Shown here piece by piece: positions 1-8,700 of a stretch of DNA of 40,795 nt. The notes beneath the pieces are model-generated. The model worked only from the letters and a program-made list of their open reading frames with translations. It did not search any database and had not been told where the DNA came from. Position 1 is the first letter of the stretch. The number at the start of each line of letters is the position of its first letter. Made by a program: the position numbers and the translations under genes. The stretch comes from a virus: the IMG/VR virus record IMGVR_UViG_3300034104_004365, positions 1-40,795 of that record, one strand, 5' to 3'.

Positions 1-34
1 ATACATTAATTCCAGGGCTGACTTGAAACGCCAT
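1..34 (-). CDS. gp18: Tail sheath protein gp18, N-terminal fragment (cut by window edge)
   Basis: Only the first eleven codons are inside the window; they read MAFQVSPGINV on the minus strand. An opening with Ser-Pro-Gly-(Ile/Val) after a short hydrophobic lead is typical of T4-family contractile sheath proteins, and T4 gp18 itself begins MTLLSPGIEL. The gene follows gp17 directly, as in T4. The ATG at 34 is preceded at a good distance by AAGGGAG, a strong ribosome binding site, and by an exact late promoter box at 78-85. The sheath protein polymerises around the tail tube and contracts at infection. The assignment rests on the short start motif, synteny and promoter; the rest of the protein is not visible. 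Confidence 0.8.
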   Translation of the reverse strand, partial: MAFQVSPGINV

Positions 35-77
35 TGTTATCTCCCTTAGTCGAAGGTGTTATATACGAGTTTTGTTT

Positions 78-85
78 TATTTATA
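78..85 (-). promoter_or_regulatory. T4-type late promoter box upstream of gp18
   Basis: The minus strand reads TATAAATA here, an exact match to the T4 late promoter -10 element recognised by gp55-type late sigma factors. It lies 44 bases upstream of the gp18 ATG and overlaps the gp17 stop codon (81-83). This would give the abundant sheath protein its own late transcript in addition to read-through from gp17. Confidence 0.65.
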
Positions 86-1754
86 AGTTAAGGAAATTGC
101 GTTTTTGCTCTGCCCAGAACTCGTCTCTATAAGTATTATCATTTCCGAACAAAGATTCATTGCTTTGATCGTCATATTCGTCATCACCAGTATTTATTAA
201 TCCAAATGGAAGCATCTCTTCTTCAAACATTCTTTCGTTTTGGTCGTAGATTTGCTTACGGATATCAAGGTCTGTAAGTTCTTTTAGATACGGTTGTGTA
301 GTTAACCAAGCAAAGAGAACACAGCACATGGCCATATCATCATGGCCTTCTTCTGCTTCGTAAGATTGGTTACCTTTTAAACTGTTCTTGAGCGAGAATC
401 TTGTCAATTCATAAATTGTGTCATAATCTGTAACAATAAATTTATCAGATTCTATCAGAGTCTTGAGTGTAGCACAACCAATTCTTTTTACCTGCTTGGT
501 AGTTCTTACACCACGAGTCGTCGAAGTAGCAAAACCACCAGAAAGACTTTGGCCAGATCTACCATTATTAGCAGTAACAAAGATGCCTTCATACTCTAAA
601 TCATAGTGAAGAATATCAGCAACTTGCTGACCAATATCGTTTGTTTCTACAAGTACAACCGCATCATTATAATGCTTTGCCACTTCATATATGATGTTAG
701 GATAAAGAAGTGGACTTAATAAGTTATTTCTAAATGTGGCAACTTGTCTATATGGTAAATTATTTACGTTTACTACAATGAAAGCTGAGTAATCAGCACC
801 AGCTCCTCGAGAAGTATCTACTATAATTGCGTAAATATTATCTTTGATTGGTTCTTCGTAAACTTTCAAACCTGCTGGTGTCGTATGAATTGGATGCTTA
901 TAAACCATGTTACGAAGTTTATTTGGGTTAATCAGTGTATTCGATGAACCAAGGAATTCGCATTCATATTCTTGTCTGAACTGGTCTTCAGAGGTGTTGG
1001 AAATTGTTTCTTCTTTCCATGCCTCATCACGTCCTGGAATTTGTGACCAGTGAACGTCAACACGAGCATAAGCATTTCTACCTTCTTCAGACTCAGTCCA
1101 AATACGATAGAACATGTTCATACCGTTTGGAGTCGACGTGACTAGAACCTTCGAGCTCTGACCAGATGAAATGGTAGGATAAACCGATGCGAAGAACTCA
1201 TCCTGAATGTTAGTCGGAACGAAGGCAAACTCGTCGAGGTATACCATGTTCTGAGACGTACCACGAATAGCAGAAGATGATGTAGCCGATGCCAGGATTT
1301 CAGATCCGTTTTCGAGCTTAATGTTACCCTTGTTCCATTCGGTAACACCCATCTGAAGCCACTTCGGAAGGTGTTCGAACATCAACTGAATACGACCCAG
1401 AATCTCTCGAGCCTGTCTGTCCTTGTTGGCCAGAATAGCAATCGAGTATTCTTCGTTAAAGAGGATCTTCCAGAGCAGATAAGCAGCAACAGTGGTTGTC
1501 TTACCAACCTGACGAGGCATCTTACAGATAACAAAACGATTGGCCTCAAAGGAAAGAATCATTTCCTTCTGGAATTCCCAGAGCGGGAACATAATCAGGC
1601 CTTTATCGATGTTAACGATCTTACAATACGTTAAGATAAAGTAAATGGGATCCTGAGAACACTTGATGTACTCGGACACTTGTTCCGGCGAATACTCTAC
1701 TTTTGTATCTGCTCTCTTGAGCCTAGGATTACCTAGATAATTTTCACTGCCCAT
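81..1754 (-). CDS. gp17: Terminase large subunit gp17 (packaging ATPase and nuclease)
   Basis: This is the 557-aa DNA-packaging motor, which translocates concatemeric DNA into the prohead with ATP and cuts it at a headful. The ATPase half shows a Walker A motif PRQVGKTT near residues 80-87, a Walker B MVYLDE near 170-175, and the coupling motif TSTPNG near 206-211. The C-terminal RNase H-like nuclease half shows the three acidic positions: VDTSRG (about D313), VLVETND (about E370) and GHDDMAM (about D472/473), matching the order of the T4 gp17 catalytic triad. T4 gp17 is 610 aa, so this version is somewhat shorter. It ends in an acidic tail rich in Asp, Glu and Asn. The start ATG at 1754 overlaps the end of gp16 by 11 bases, which suggests translational coupling to the small subunit. 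Confidence 0.97.
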   Translation of the reverse strand: MGSENYLGNPRLKRADTKVEYSPEQVSEYIKCSQDPIYFILTYCKIVNIDKGLIMFPLWEFQKEMILSFEANRFVICKMPRQVGKTTTVAAYLLWKILFNEEYSIAILANKDRQAREILGRIQLMFEHLPKWLQMGVTEWNKGNIKLENGSEILASATSSSAIRGTSQNMVYLDEFAFVPTNIQDEFFASVYPTISSGQSSKVLVTSTPNGMNMFYRIWTESEEGRNAYARVDVHWSQIPGRDEAWKEETISNTSEDQFRQEYECEFLGSSNTLINPNKLRNMVYKHPIHTTPAGLKVYEEPIKDNIYAIIVDTSRGAGADYSAFIVVNVNNLPYRQVATFRNNLLSPLLYPNIIYEVAKHYNDAVVLVETNDIGQQVADILHYDLEYEGIFVTANNGRSGQSLSGGFATSTTRGVRTTKQVKRIGCATLKTLIESDKFIVTDYDTIYELTRFSLKNSLKGNQSYEAEEGHDDMAMCCVLFAWLTTQPYLKELTDLDIRKQIYDQNERMFEEEMLPFGLINTGDDEYDDQSNESLFGNDNTYRDEFWAEQKRNFLNL

Positions 1755-2121
1755 CTTTATTTTGCTTTAAGTACTTTTGCAGCTCTGCAGTTGATCCGAC
1801 AAATAGATTATTTGTAACCTGTTGAGGCGTAGCTTCTGGGTCGTCCTCCAAAAGTTTTTTCTTCTTGGCCTGGAGATCAAGCAAGTCTTTGCTGGCTCCT
1901 ACCATAGTGTTCATCATAGTAGCAAGAACTTCATAAGCTCTTGGGTGTTGACTTTGACGAGCCACATCCATGAGATCAAAGAGAGCTTCTTGTCCCTTGT
2001 TAATTACTTCCATCATGTTTTCACGAGCGTAATCAAAATCCGCTTCAACTTGTGGAATTGCTTTTCTTTCAATGACAGCAGGAAGACTTCCCTTGCCAAT
2101 ATTTGAAATTTCATTACTCAT
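1744..2121 (-). CDS. gp16: Terminase small subunit gp16
   Basis: This 125-aa protein is the small terminase, the ring-forming DNA-recognition partner that regulates the gp17 motor. The core FDYARENMMEVINKGQEAL, followed by HPRAYEVLATMMNTM and a DLLDLQAKKKKL helix, matches the central T4 gp16 coiled-coil region, which has the same arrangement with an identical HPRAYEV motif. It is shorter than T4 gp16 (164 aa), mainly outside that core. Its start overlaps the gp15 stop by one base (TAATG), and its 3' end overlaps gp17 by 11 bases, so gp15-gp16-gp17 are translationally linked. Position and motif agree. Confidence 0.93.
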   Translation of the reverse strand: MSNEISNIGKGSLPAVIERKAIPQVEADFDYARENMMEVINKGQEALFDLMDVARQSQHPRAYEVLATMMNTMVGASKDLLDLQAKKKKLLEDDPEATPQQVTNNLFVGSTAELQKYLKQNKDGQ

Positions 2122-2951
2122 TAGATATTCTCTTCAAAGTCATTAATAAATCCATAGTTATCTGTTGCTTTAATTTCAAGATAATCAATAGACGCTGATG
2201 CATTGCTGGTTGGTGAACCATTTGCCAGAAGTCCTGGCTTGGCAGTAACTATTACTGTGTTTGCTGTAGTCGAAGCATTGGCTGTTGTAGGTGAATCTGT
2301 AAGTCGCATATTTGCTGTAGCAAACTTGACAAGACCTGTTTTCTTACTTGGACCAAAGATGTATCCCTTCAATGTAAATGTCAGATCCCAGACAATAGCT
2401 CTTCTTTCTTCAAAGCTACCTTCATATGTATCAGATACATTTATATCGTTTAGAATAATTGGAACGTCGAATGTTGCACCAATTTCTGGTATTAGATTTA
2501 CAGTAGCGGTCCAGTCTGGAGTAAAGTATGGAAGAATCTGTTCAACGATTCTTGTTCCATCTTCAGCATTCTTTACCATGATTGACATTTGGAATGTAAT
2601 GTTATATGGCACTGGCATATACTGATAAGATACGCGATCATCCGAACCATTATTTGTTGGTTGCTTATAGATTCTATTCAGTGTATTCAGTTTTCTATCA
2701 GGGTCATATGTAAATGACGTCATCTCAAAAGAAATACGTGGAAGTACTACACCAACTTTATTTGCAAGAGTTGGGTTGCCTTCAAGTCTTGCCAGAAACT
2801 TTTCTTTTGGTCCATAAGAAAGTGGAACTTTGAGAGTCTGAATTGACTCACCGGAAACACTATCTCTTGTAATCCAGATATCATTGAAGATAGTTCCGAA
2901 TAGAATTACATATTTTCTAAGTGTATCATGATGCCATGTACGACCGAACAT
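2121..2951 (-). CDS. gp15: Tail completion and sheath stabiliser protein gp15
   Basis: This 276-aa protein is nearly the length of T4 gp15 (272 aa). In T4, gp15 forms a hexameric ring on the last sheath and tube rings and provides the face that docks to the neck (gp13/gp14). The N-terminus MFGRTWHHDTLRKYV, then YVILFGTIFNDIWI and VPLSYGPKEKFLAR, is the conserved family signature, followed by LPRISFEMTSFTYDPDRK. The gene overlaps gp14 upstream and gp16 downstream by a single base on each side. The last 60 or so residues are rich in Ala, Thr, Ser and Asn and look less conserved. Confidence 0.95.
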   Translation of the reverse strand: MFGRTWHHDTLRKYVILFGTIFNDIWITRDSVSGESIQTLKVPLSYGPKEKFLARLEGNPTLANKVGVVLPRISFEMTSFTYDPDRKLNTLNRIYKQPTNNGSDDRVSYQYMPVPYNITFQMSIMVKNAEDGTRIVEQILPYFTPDWTATVNLIPEIGATFDVPIILNDINVSDTYEGSFEERRAIVWDLTFTLKGYIFGPSKKTGLVKFATANMRLTDSPTTANASTTANTVIVTAKPGLLANGSPTSNASASIDYLEIKATDNYGFINDFEENI

Positions 2952-3679
2952 TATGCGTTCCCTTCACTAAATGGATCGATTTGAGTCCAGTCTAGAATGC
3001 TTTCACCTTCAGTTTCAAATTCTGTATTATCTTCGTATGGATCTCTTGCTTGTTCTTCAAAGTTATAACCACCCTGAACAATTTGATATCCATCTTGGTC
3101 TGTAATAATATATCTATCTTGAGTTAGAAGAGCATATTCAGAAGCATCGAGTGAAAGATTAGTTTCAATGCTATCAATTGCTTCAATGCCAGTATTGAAT
3201 CTTTCTGAGCTGTATTCAAACATTTCACAAACCAGATCATACATCTGGATTGCGCCCATTTGATAGAATACTGGATTCTTGTTTACATACTTGATAACAA
3301 GTAAACGATCAAGCATTGGAATGTAAATGAGATCGCCTTCTTGTGGACGATCGATCATTTCAATATTTCCAATTTCATTCATAAAGTTACGAACAGAAAC
3401 TGTGAGAGTCATCTGATCACGAATTTCTAGATTAAACTTAGACAAGAAGTTACCATCACCTTCGTAGCTATCAAAGTTACGAATGTAAAGATCGATGTAA
3501 TAAGCAGACTTATATTCTGAAATTGTATCTTCACCATAGATATCATCTTTGGCTATCAATGTTCTAGGACAATAGTACATGTCATGGCCATAGATCTTGA
3601 TAGACTCGAGTACGAGATCTTCAATCAAAACCTGTTCTTGGCTATTTGTAAAGTTATTGAAATAGAAATTGGTAGTCAA
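2951..3679 (-). CDS. gp14: Neck protein gp14
   Basis: This 242-aa protein corresponds to T4 neck protein gp14 (256 aa), which with gp13 closes the filled head and joins it to the tail. Recognisable features are LVLESIKIYGHDMYYCPRT near the N-terminus, then the region around IYGEDTISEYKSAYYIDLYI, and EGDLIYIPMLDRLLVI in the middle. All have counterparts in T4 gp14, where the last reads EGDLIYFPMDNSLFEI. The start is unusual: the codon at 3677-3679 is TTG, four bases after the gp13 stop. The next in-frame ATG, about residue 34, would delete conserved sequence, so the TTG is preferred and translational coupling from gp13 is likely. Confidence 0.92.
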   Translation of the reverse strand: MTTNFYFNNFTNSQEQVLIEDLVLESIKIYGHDMYYCPRTLIAKDDIYGEDTISEYKSAYYIDLYIRNFDSYEGDGNFLSKFNLEIRDQMTLTVSVRNFMNEIGNIEMIDRPQEGDLIYIPMLDRLLVIKYVNKNPVFYQMGAIQMYDLVCEMFEYSSERFNTGIEAIDSIETNLSLDASEYALLTQDRYIITDQDGYQIVQGGYNFEEQARDPYEDNTEFETEGESILDWTQIDPFSEGNA

Positions 3680-3683
3680 GATC

Positions 3684-4427
3684 TTATCCGATCATATCAA
3701 GAACTGGAAGAGAATATGATGAGATCATCTCGTCTTCCATTCTTCTTAATTCTTCCGTAGCGTCGTCGTAGATCTTTTCGCCATTAAACTGAACACCACC
3801 TGGTAAAGACATACCAGTGAACTTTGTCAGGTTAGAACCCCACTGTCTCTTGATCTGCGCAGTTGCATAATTCTGAAGCCAACGATCATTCCATGCGTCT
3901 GTCCATGTGTTTGGATCAACTACTTCATATGCTTCAACAAGCAGGAACGTACCTGGTGGAACTGTATTCCAGTCCATATCAACATGGAGTCTGTCTTTAT
4001 GGCGTTGGTAACGAATTGGTTGTTGGCCCACAAGAAGCTCTGTTACAAGCGCAAGATGTTCCATTACCATATAGTAAGGAACGAGAGAAACGTTTGTCAA
4101 TGTATAGAGGTCGTTCAGAGCAATCTGATAACGAATATTGAAAAGATCGTCGGCACGAATTGATGGATCGCCAATCTGGAAAACTCGAACTGCGCCAATG
4201 ATATTCTCAGGCAGTGTGATGTACTTGTTGGCTTTATCGTCAGCGGTCACTTGATGCTTGTAATAGATTCTATCCGAACCATCAAAGTGATAGTCGTACC
4301 AGTAACGGATTGCTTCGTCAATACGATCATCTACCTGATCGTCATCAACGTTGATCTCAATCACTGGCTTACCTAGTTTACGTAGGCAATACTCTTTAAA
4401 CTCAGCTTTTGTTGTTGGTGTAGCCAT
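3684..4427 (-). CDS. gp13: Neck protein gp13
   Basis: This 247-aa protein is the head-tail connector (neck) protein gp13, which binds gp14 under the portal vertex after packaging. Family features include an N-terminal helix (KAEFKEYCLRKLGKPV), the acidic stretch INVDDDQVDDRIDEAIRYW, and a C-terminal region with NDRWLQNYATAQIKRQWG. T4 gp13 is longer (309 aa); marine T4-like versions are generally shorter, like this one. The ATG at 4427 is preceded by an AGGA-type ribosome binding site and by an A/T-rich late promoter-like element at 4449-4460. It is probably the first gene of the gp13-gp17 transcription unit. Confidence 0.93.
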   Translation of the reverse strand: MATPTTKAEFKEYCLRKLGKPVIEINVDDDQVDDRIDEAIRYWYDYHFDGSDRIYYKHQVTADDKANKYITLPENIIGAVRVFQIGDPSIRADDLFNIRYQIALNDLYTLTNVSLVPYYMVMEHLALVTELLVGQQPIRYQRHKDRLHVDMDWNTVPPGTFLLVEAYEVVDPNTWTDAWNDRWLQNYATAQIKRQWGSNLTKFTGMSLPGGVQFNGEKIYDDATEELRRMEDEMISSYSLPVLDMIG

Positions 4428-4448
4428 CTCGACATCCTGTTTTGATTC

Positions 4449-4460
4449 TATTTATTTATT
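4449..4460 (-). promoter_or_regulatory. Late promoter-like element upstream of gp13
   Basis: The minus strand reads AATAAATAAATA, which contains two overlapping AATAAATA octamers, each one base from the T4 late consensus TATAAATA. It sits 22-33 bases upstream of the gp13 ATG in the only sizeable gap (4428-4525) between the fibre cluster and the neck/terminase block, where a new late transcript would be expected. Confidence 0.45.
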
Positions 4461-4505
4461 CATAGAACGCCAGTTGCTGATTGGCTGAAGTCCCATTGAT
4501 CTAGC

Positions 4506-4519
4506 AGTTGCCGGCAACT
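4506..4519. repeat. 14-bp perfect palindrome in the gp13 upstream gap
   Basis: The sequence AGTTGCCGGCAACT is its own reverse complement. It lies seven bases beyond the stop codon of the 168-aa gene. No U-run follows in either direction, so it is not a canonical intrinsic terminator. It could be an mRNA 3'-end hairpin, a processing site or a protein-binding site; nothing in the sequence decides between these. Confidence 0.4.
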
Positions 4520-4525
4520 TAGCCC

Positions 4526-5032
4526 TTAAATACCTCCGCTACCAGGTTCTTGTCCTGTAGTACTCAACGACCAATTCCACGAACCTATCGTACTACCGCC
4601 CGATGTTGCTGTAATGGTGCCGTTAGCACTAGCAGAATACCAACCGGTTTCGTCGAAATCCACCATCCCATTCATATTGAGATCCTCCCAATAGGTTTCG
4701 GAGTCAAGGAAGACGTCAATGGCTGTTGAGTTGGCTATGGCAGATACGGTTCCAAAAGATACTGTAGTTACAGTGTGTGCAAATGTAACCGCTGCGCTAG
4801 ATGCTACCCCAACTGAAGCTGCTGTTTGACCCGTTGAGCTTAATGCAGTCCCTGAAGCAGGTGTGAAGGTAATTGCAGATTTACCACGCAGATCGTTCAT
4901 AGAAATAGTGCCGGATGCTTTACCAGCTAAAGTACGCACAGCTGTTTCGTTCAAACTGATCGTAGCAGTGGAGCTACGACCAAGTTCGACGTTTACGTTA
5001 GCCATACTAATTGTGCCAGTAGGTAATGGCAT
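4526..5032 (-). CDS. Probable virion structural protein, Ser/Thr/Gly-rich
   Basis: This 168-aa protein has no enzymatic motif. It begins MPLPTGTISMANVNVELG, and the phrase TISMNDLRGK recurs about 35 residues later, so GTISM(A/N) is an internal repeat. This N-terminal pattern is common in small tail or fibre-associated proteins of tailed phages. The rest is Ser/Thr/Ala/Gly-rich beta-type sequence with one acidic patch (DLNMNGMVDFDETGW) that could bind a metal ion. The C-terminus GQEPGSGGI is glycine-rich. The start at 5032 has an AAGGAAT ribosome binding site, while the internal ATG at residue 10 lacks one. It is the last gene of the fibre cluster before the neck genes. A structural role is inferred from composition and position only. 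Confidence 0.5.
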   Translation of the reverse strand: MPLPTGTISMANVNVELGRSSTATISLNETAVRTLAGKASGTISMNDLRGKSAITFTPASGTALSSTGQTAASVGVASSAAVTFAHTVTTVSFGTVSAIANSTAIDVFLDSETYWEDLNMNGMVDFDETGWYSASANGTITATSGGSTIGSWNWSLSTTGQEPGSGGI

Positions 5033-5052
5033 CCGGCACTATTCCTTATTGA

Positions 5053-5262
5053 TTAGCCTTGTGGCGAGCCCAGCTGTGCTTGAGCCTGCTGGAAGAGTTT
5101 CTTTAGAATAGGATCTACCACGCGGTGTGGGAGTTCCTGTAGTCCACCCATGATAACGTTCAATTCATTCACATTAACAGTGAGTGTCACGTCAGGGACT
5201 TGTTGAGCCTGAGCCTGTTGGTTTTCATCAAGCATTGGATCGAGTTCTGGATTAGTAGCCAT
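5053..5262 (-). CDS. Small hypothetical protein
   Basis: This 69-aa protein is not recognised. It has a Gln/Ala-rich acidic N-terminus (DENQQAQAQQ), a central VTLTVNVNELNVIMGGL stretch and a C-terminal helix (VDPILKKLFQQAQAQL). It has a strong ribosome binding site (AAGGAG, eight bases before the ATG), so it is very likely expressed. It lies between two other small late genes, 20 bases upstream of the 168-aa gene and 17 bases downstream of the 143-aa gene. A chaperone or small virion accessory role would fit the position but is not shown by the sequence. Confidence 0.6.
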   Translation of the reverse strand: MATNPELDPMLDENQQAQAQQVPDVTLTVNVNELNVIMGGLQELPHRVVDPILKKLFQQAQAQLGSPQG

Positions 5263-5279
5263 GATATATTCTCCTTGAA

Positions 5280-5711
5280 TTATGTATTGGCAGTTGGGGT
5301 TGTGTTAGACGAAACAGTGTTAGACACTGGGGTTGGAGTTGGAACTGTATTTGAACCTGGAGGTGCCCAAGGTAAAGCGTCAGCATTCACTTCAACCATT
5401 GGACGAACGATAGCATCGATCTGCTTTTGGATCTGCTCGTCAATGTGAGCTTTGTAACCAGGGTTACCATTTACCACGGCTTGAATCCAACCAAGAACCT
5501 GAGCTTCGGTAAGATCTTCGTATGTGGTGAATTCGTCAGGATCTACCTGATCTGGTTCGAATGGAGTTGCACCGCTGAACGTGCCCGAATTATCGTCTTC
5601 GTCAGTTCCTGTGCATTCCCAATATGTTTGGACGATGATATCATTGAGTTCTGCAGAAGGATCGTCCTGCTTCTTCAGACTTTTAATCTTCCAAGTATAA
5701 GTAAGTGCCAT
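5280..5711 (-). CDS. Hypothetical phage protein with YTWKI start
   Basis: This 143-aa protein begins MALTYTWKIKSLKKQDD and continues with IIVQTYWECTGTDED, GTFSGATPFEPDQVDP and a short helical segment ending in VLGWIQAVV. From memory of the family, short proteins with this YTWKI...VQTYW...FSGATPF layout are widespread next to tail-fibre genes in T4-like phages of marine bacteria, and their function is unknown. The last 30 residues form a Pro/Thr/Ser/Asn-rich tail (SNTVPTPTPVSNTVSSNTT) that is probably disordered. The ATG at 5711 follows the stop of the 1343-aa fibre almost directly, with GAGGAT as ribosome binding site inside the fibre's last codons. Confidence 0.6.
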   Translation of the reverse strand: MALTYTWKIKSLKKQDDPSAELNDIIVQTYWECTGTDEDDNSGTFSGATPFEPDQVDPDEFTTYEDLTEAQVLGWIQAVVNGNPGYKAHIDEQIQKQIDAIVRPMVEVNADALPWAPPGSNTVPTPTPVSNTVSSNTTPTANT

Positions 5712-5713
5712 TT

Positions 5714-8700
5714 TTATTTATCCTCTAGTTTTTGTAGAATGATATTAATTTTATCTTCTAGTGTATTTATATATGCTTGTTGTTCCTTGATTGCCTCGAT
5801 TAAAAGAGGAACAATACGCTCATAGCGAACAGTTAAGTAGTTTTCACCTGACTTCGAAATATTCTTACCAGCTTTATCATCCCACTGCCAATCGAATGGG
5901 GCTGGAGCAACAGCTTGTGGAAGCACAGCTTGTATTTCTTGAGCAAGAACACCAGCATCGTTTGTCTTTAGTTCGGGAGTAAATCCTAGCTCTTCAGCTT
6001 CGTCCACCCAATCAAACGTATAGCCACCAATAGACATTACTTTATCAAGAGCACTATTAATAGGAACAATATTAGTTTTAAGCCGACGGTCAGATGAGTA
6101 AGCTGTAATATTACCAGCTGCTGTAATCTCTCCATTAGAACCATCAAGGAAGATAACTCTACTTCCATTGTATGACCCGCTGGCTATATGAACTCTCGAG
6201 TTTGATGTACCGCCGTTACTACCAGCATAAAACCCATCAGCTCGCACAAGCGTTCCACCAAACCATGTGCCATTAGAAAAGGCGGATGTTTCATTAATTC
6301 GAAGATATGAGTCACTGGTTCCAATTGCATACTTACCATTGCCGTCAATGCGGTTTATGTTGGTTGTACCATTCAGATCTGCATAAAAAGCTGTATCAGT
6401 ATGATTATAAAAAATCGGCGCTCTTACATCACTGGCTGTAGATATGATCGAACCGGTCATATTTAAGTCACCGGAGAATGTGCGTCCTCCGGTGTTTAGG
6501 TATTCTACCCATCCGCTAAAACTATTACCAGAAACGTTTCTCTGGAACAGTCTATTAGAGTTGTCTTCCCAACCCCATGCAATCTGGGTACCCCAGAAAC
6601 TGCTTGCATTTGAGTGGCGCATACTCTCATAAAACCACCATGTACCAGCAGGACCACCAGAAGAAATATCACCGTGAAAGTTATAAGACGACACTGGAGT
6701 ATTTTGAAATCCGGTTGCCCAGTTTCCATTAGTATCTCTTGCACCAATATAAGTGCGGGTAATGTTTAAATTCGATGTACTATTAGGGTCTAAGAAATAC
6801 GCTGTCTCGGCGCTGTCATAATAAATTGTTGCATATAGACCGCCAGCCCCTGGAGAATTATATCCAAAGGATGGAAACTCATAGAGAGTTCCGTATGAAG
6901 TACCATTAGATGCTTGACTACTAATCCACATACGGGGAGTAGCTTGTCTAGATGTGTGTAGGGCACACATATTCAAAACATCGCCGCCTGCGTAACCATT
7001 AATCCATAGTGTATCTGACCAAAAACCAGCCACCGCAGTCATAGCTACTCTAAGACCAAGGCCTTGACCAAAATACGTTTGCGGGTTAAGCTGCTGTCCG
7101 CCATCATAGCGGGTTGTTAAACCACTAGATGTTGCAGCATTGCCAGTAACGTTAATACTCCAAGTGCCATCAGCAACTCCACGAATACTATTTTTTGCAT
7201 GGTCGAGAGAACTCTTTCTCGACCACCCATCACCATTACTGGTAATGAAACTGTTAATTGTCGGATTTTCTGTTTCAGATGTATTAAAGTTAATATGGTT
7301 AGCAAAAATATAACCGTTTCCATCACGACGAACAATGTGGTTTGCATTAACTCCGGTTGAAGCTTCAATAGTGGCTGAGTTTTGTTGATTTGTAATAGTG
7401 GCAGCAGTAATATTCCATGAACCAGATGCAGCTCCTCGAATAGCTGCTGCAACAGCCGCGGGCGTCGTACGAACCAGTTGGTTGGTCGTTGGGTACATTG
7501 ATGTTAATACTGTAGGTGTTTGTTCAGATAATCCTGAACTTAAAATAATTTCACGAGCCGCAATGTCTCCTGCAGCATCTCTATAAGCAATAGTACTTGC
7601 AGTAGGTGCAGTCGCAGGGTTATTAAATCCTGAGATTGAAGCAGCAGTACCGGTAACGTTAATGCCCCAATTTCCAGATGCACCTGTTCCTGTTAAGGTT
7701 GGTGAGTAAGTATTATAGTTAGCAGTTGTTAAAACTATATACCATGCACCCCATGTACTATCAATCCCGCTGCGAATACTTAAACGCGGTGGGCCAGATG
7801 CGTTTACTCCACTTTGATTTCCGAATGCCAATTGATATGAAGAGTCTCCGGTACTTGCAGTCGTTCCTGTCCACGGTGCAAACGTCATAACACCAGCATA
7901 GTTTCCTACACCATTACCAGCGCCTGCTCCGACAAAATCCCAATTTACTGTTCTTGTGAAAGTGTTTGGAAGTCTATCAGAAAGATCTCTTGGACCATCG
8001 TTGAATACTATTCTTAAAGCATTAGTAGCGTTTGTAGCTGTGCCGGCATTTCCTGTAATACTACCAGTAATTGTATTAGTAACAGTTAACCCAAGTAAGT
8101 TAGAAGTACCAGCAAAGTCACCATAAAATTCTGTGTTAGCACTATCATAAAAGATAGGAGCTCTACTAGATATTCGAGATTCACTATATCCAGTACCAGA
8201 AATGAAAAATTCGTTTCTTGCTACATAGTCAGTATATGTTCTTTTATTTCTAAAAGCCCACTGATCTGGAAGAGCATCTTCAATATCGTCAACAAGCTCA
8301 AATACCATACGCACTTGGTTTGTAGCAGGAGATTCTCCGTACAATCTCCAACCATCATTATCACCTACGGCTTGTGACAATAGATACGGTGGTACACTAC
8401 TTACACCATTTCCGTATGTTGTTCCAGTTGGATTTTGTGGAAGTGCTGCTGGACCCGCTGGGCCTTGTGGACCAGTCGGTCCTTGAACAGTCGAACCTGG
8501 AGGTCCTGGAGGACCCATTGGACCAGTTGGACCTTGAACAGTAGAACCAGGAGGACCGGCCGGACCTTGAACTGTAGCACCCGGTGGTCCGGCAGATCCA
8601 GTAAATCCTACCGGACCTTGAGCGCCTTGCGGACCTGTAGGTCCCATTGCACCTGTTGGCCCTTGAACTGTAGCACCTGGTGGTCCTTGAACAGTAGCAC

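Noticed and set aside
5715-5722. GATAAATA before the 143-aa gene as a late promoter
   Set aside because: It lies only four bases from the start codon and encodes the last residues and stop of the 1343-aa fibre, so it is too close to serve that gene.
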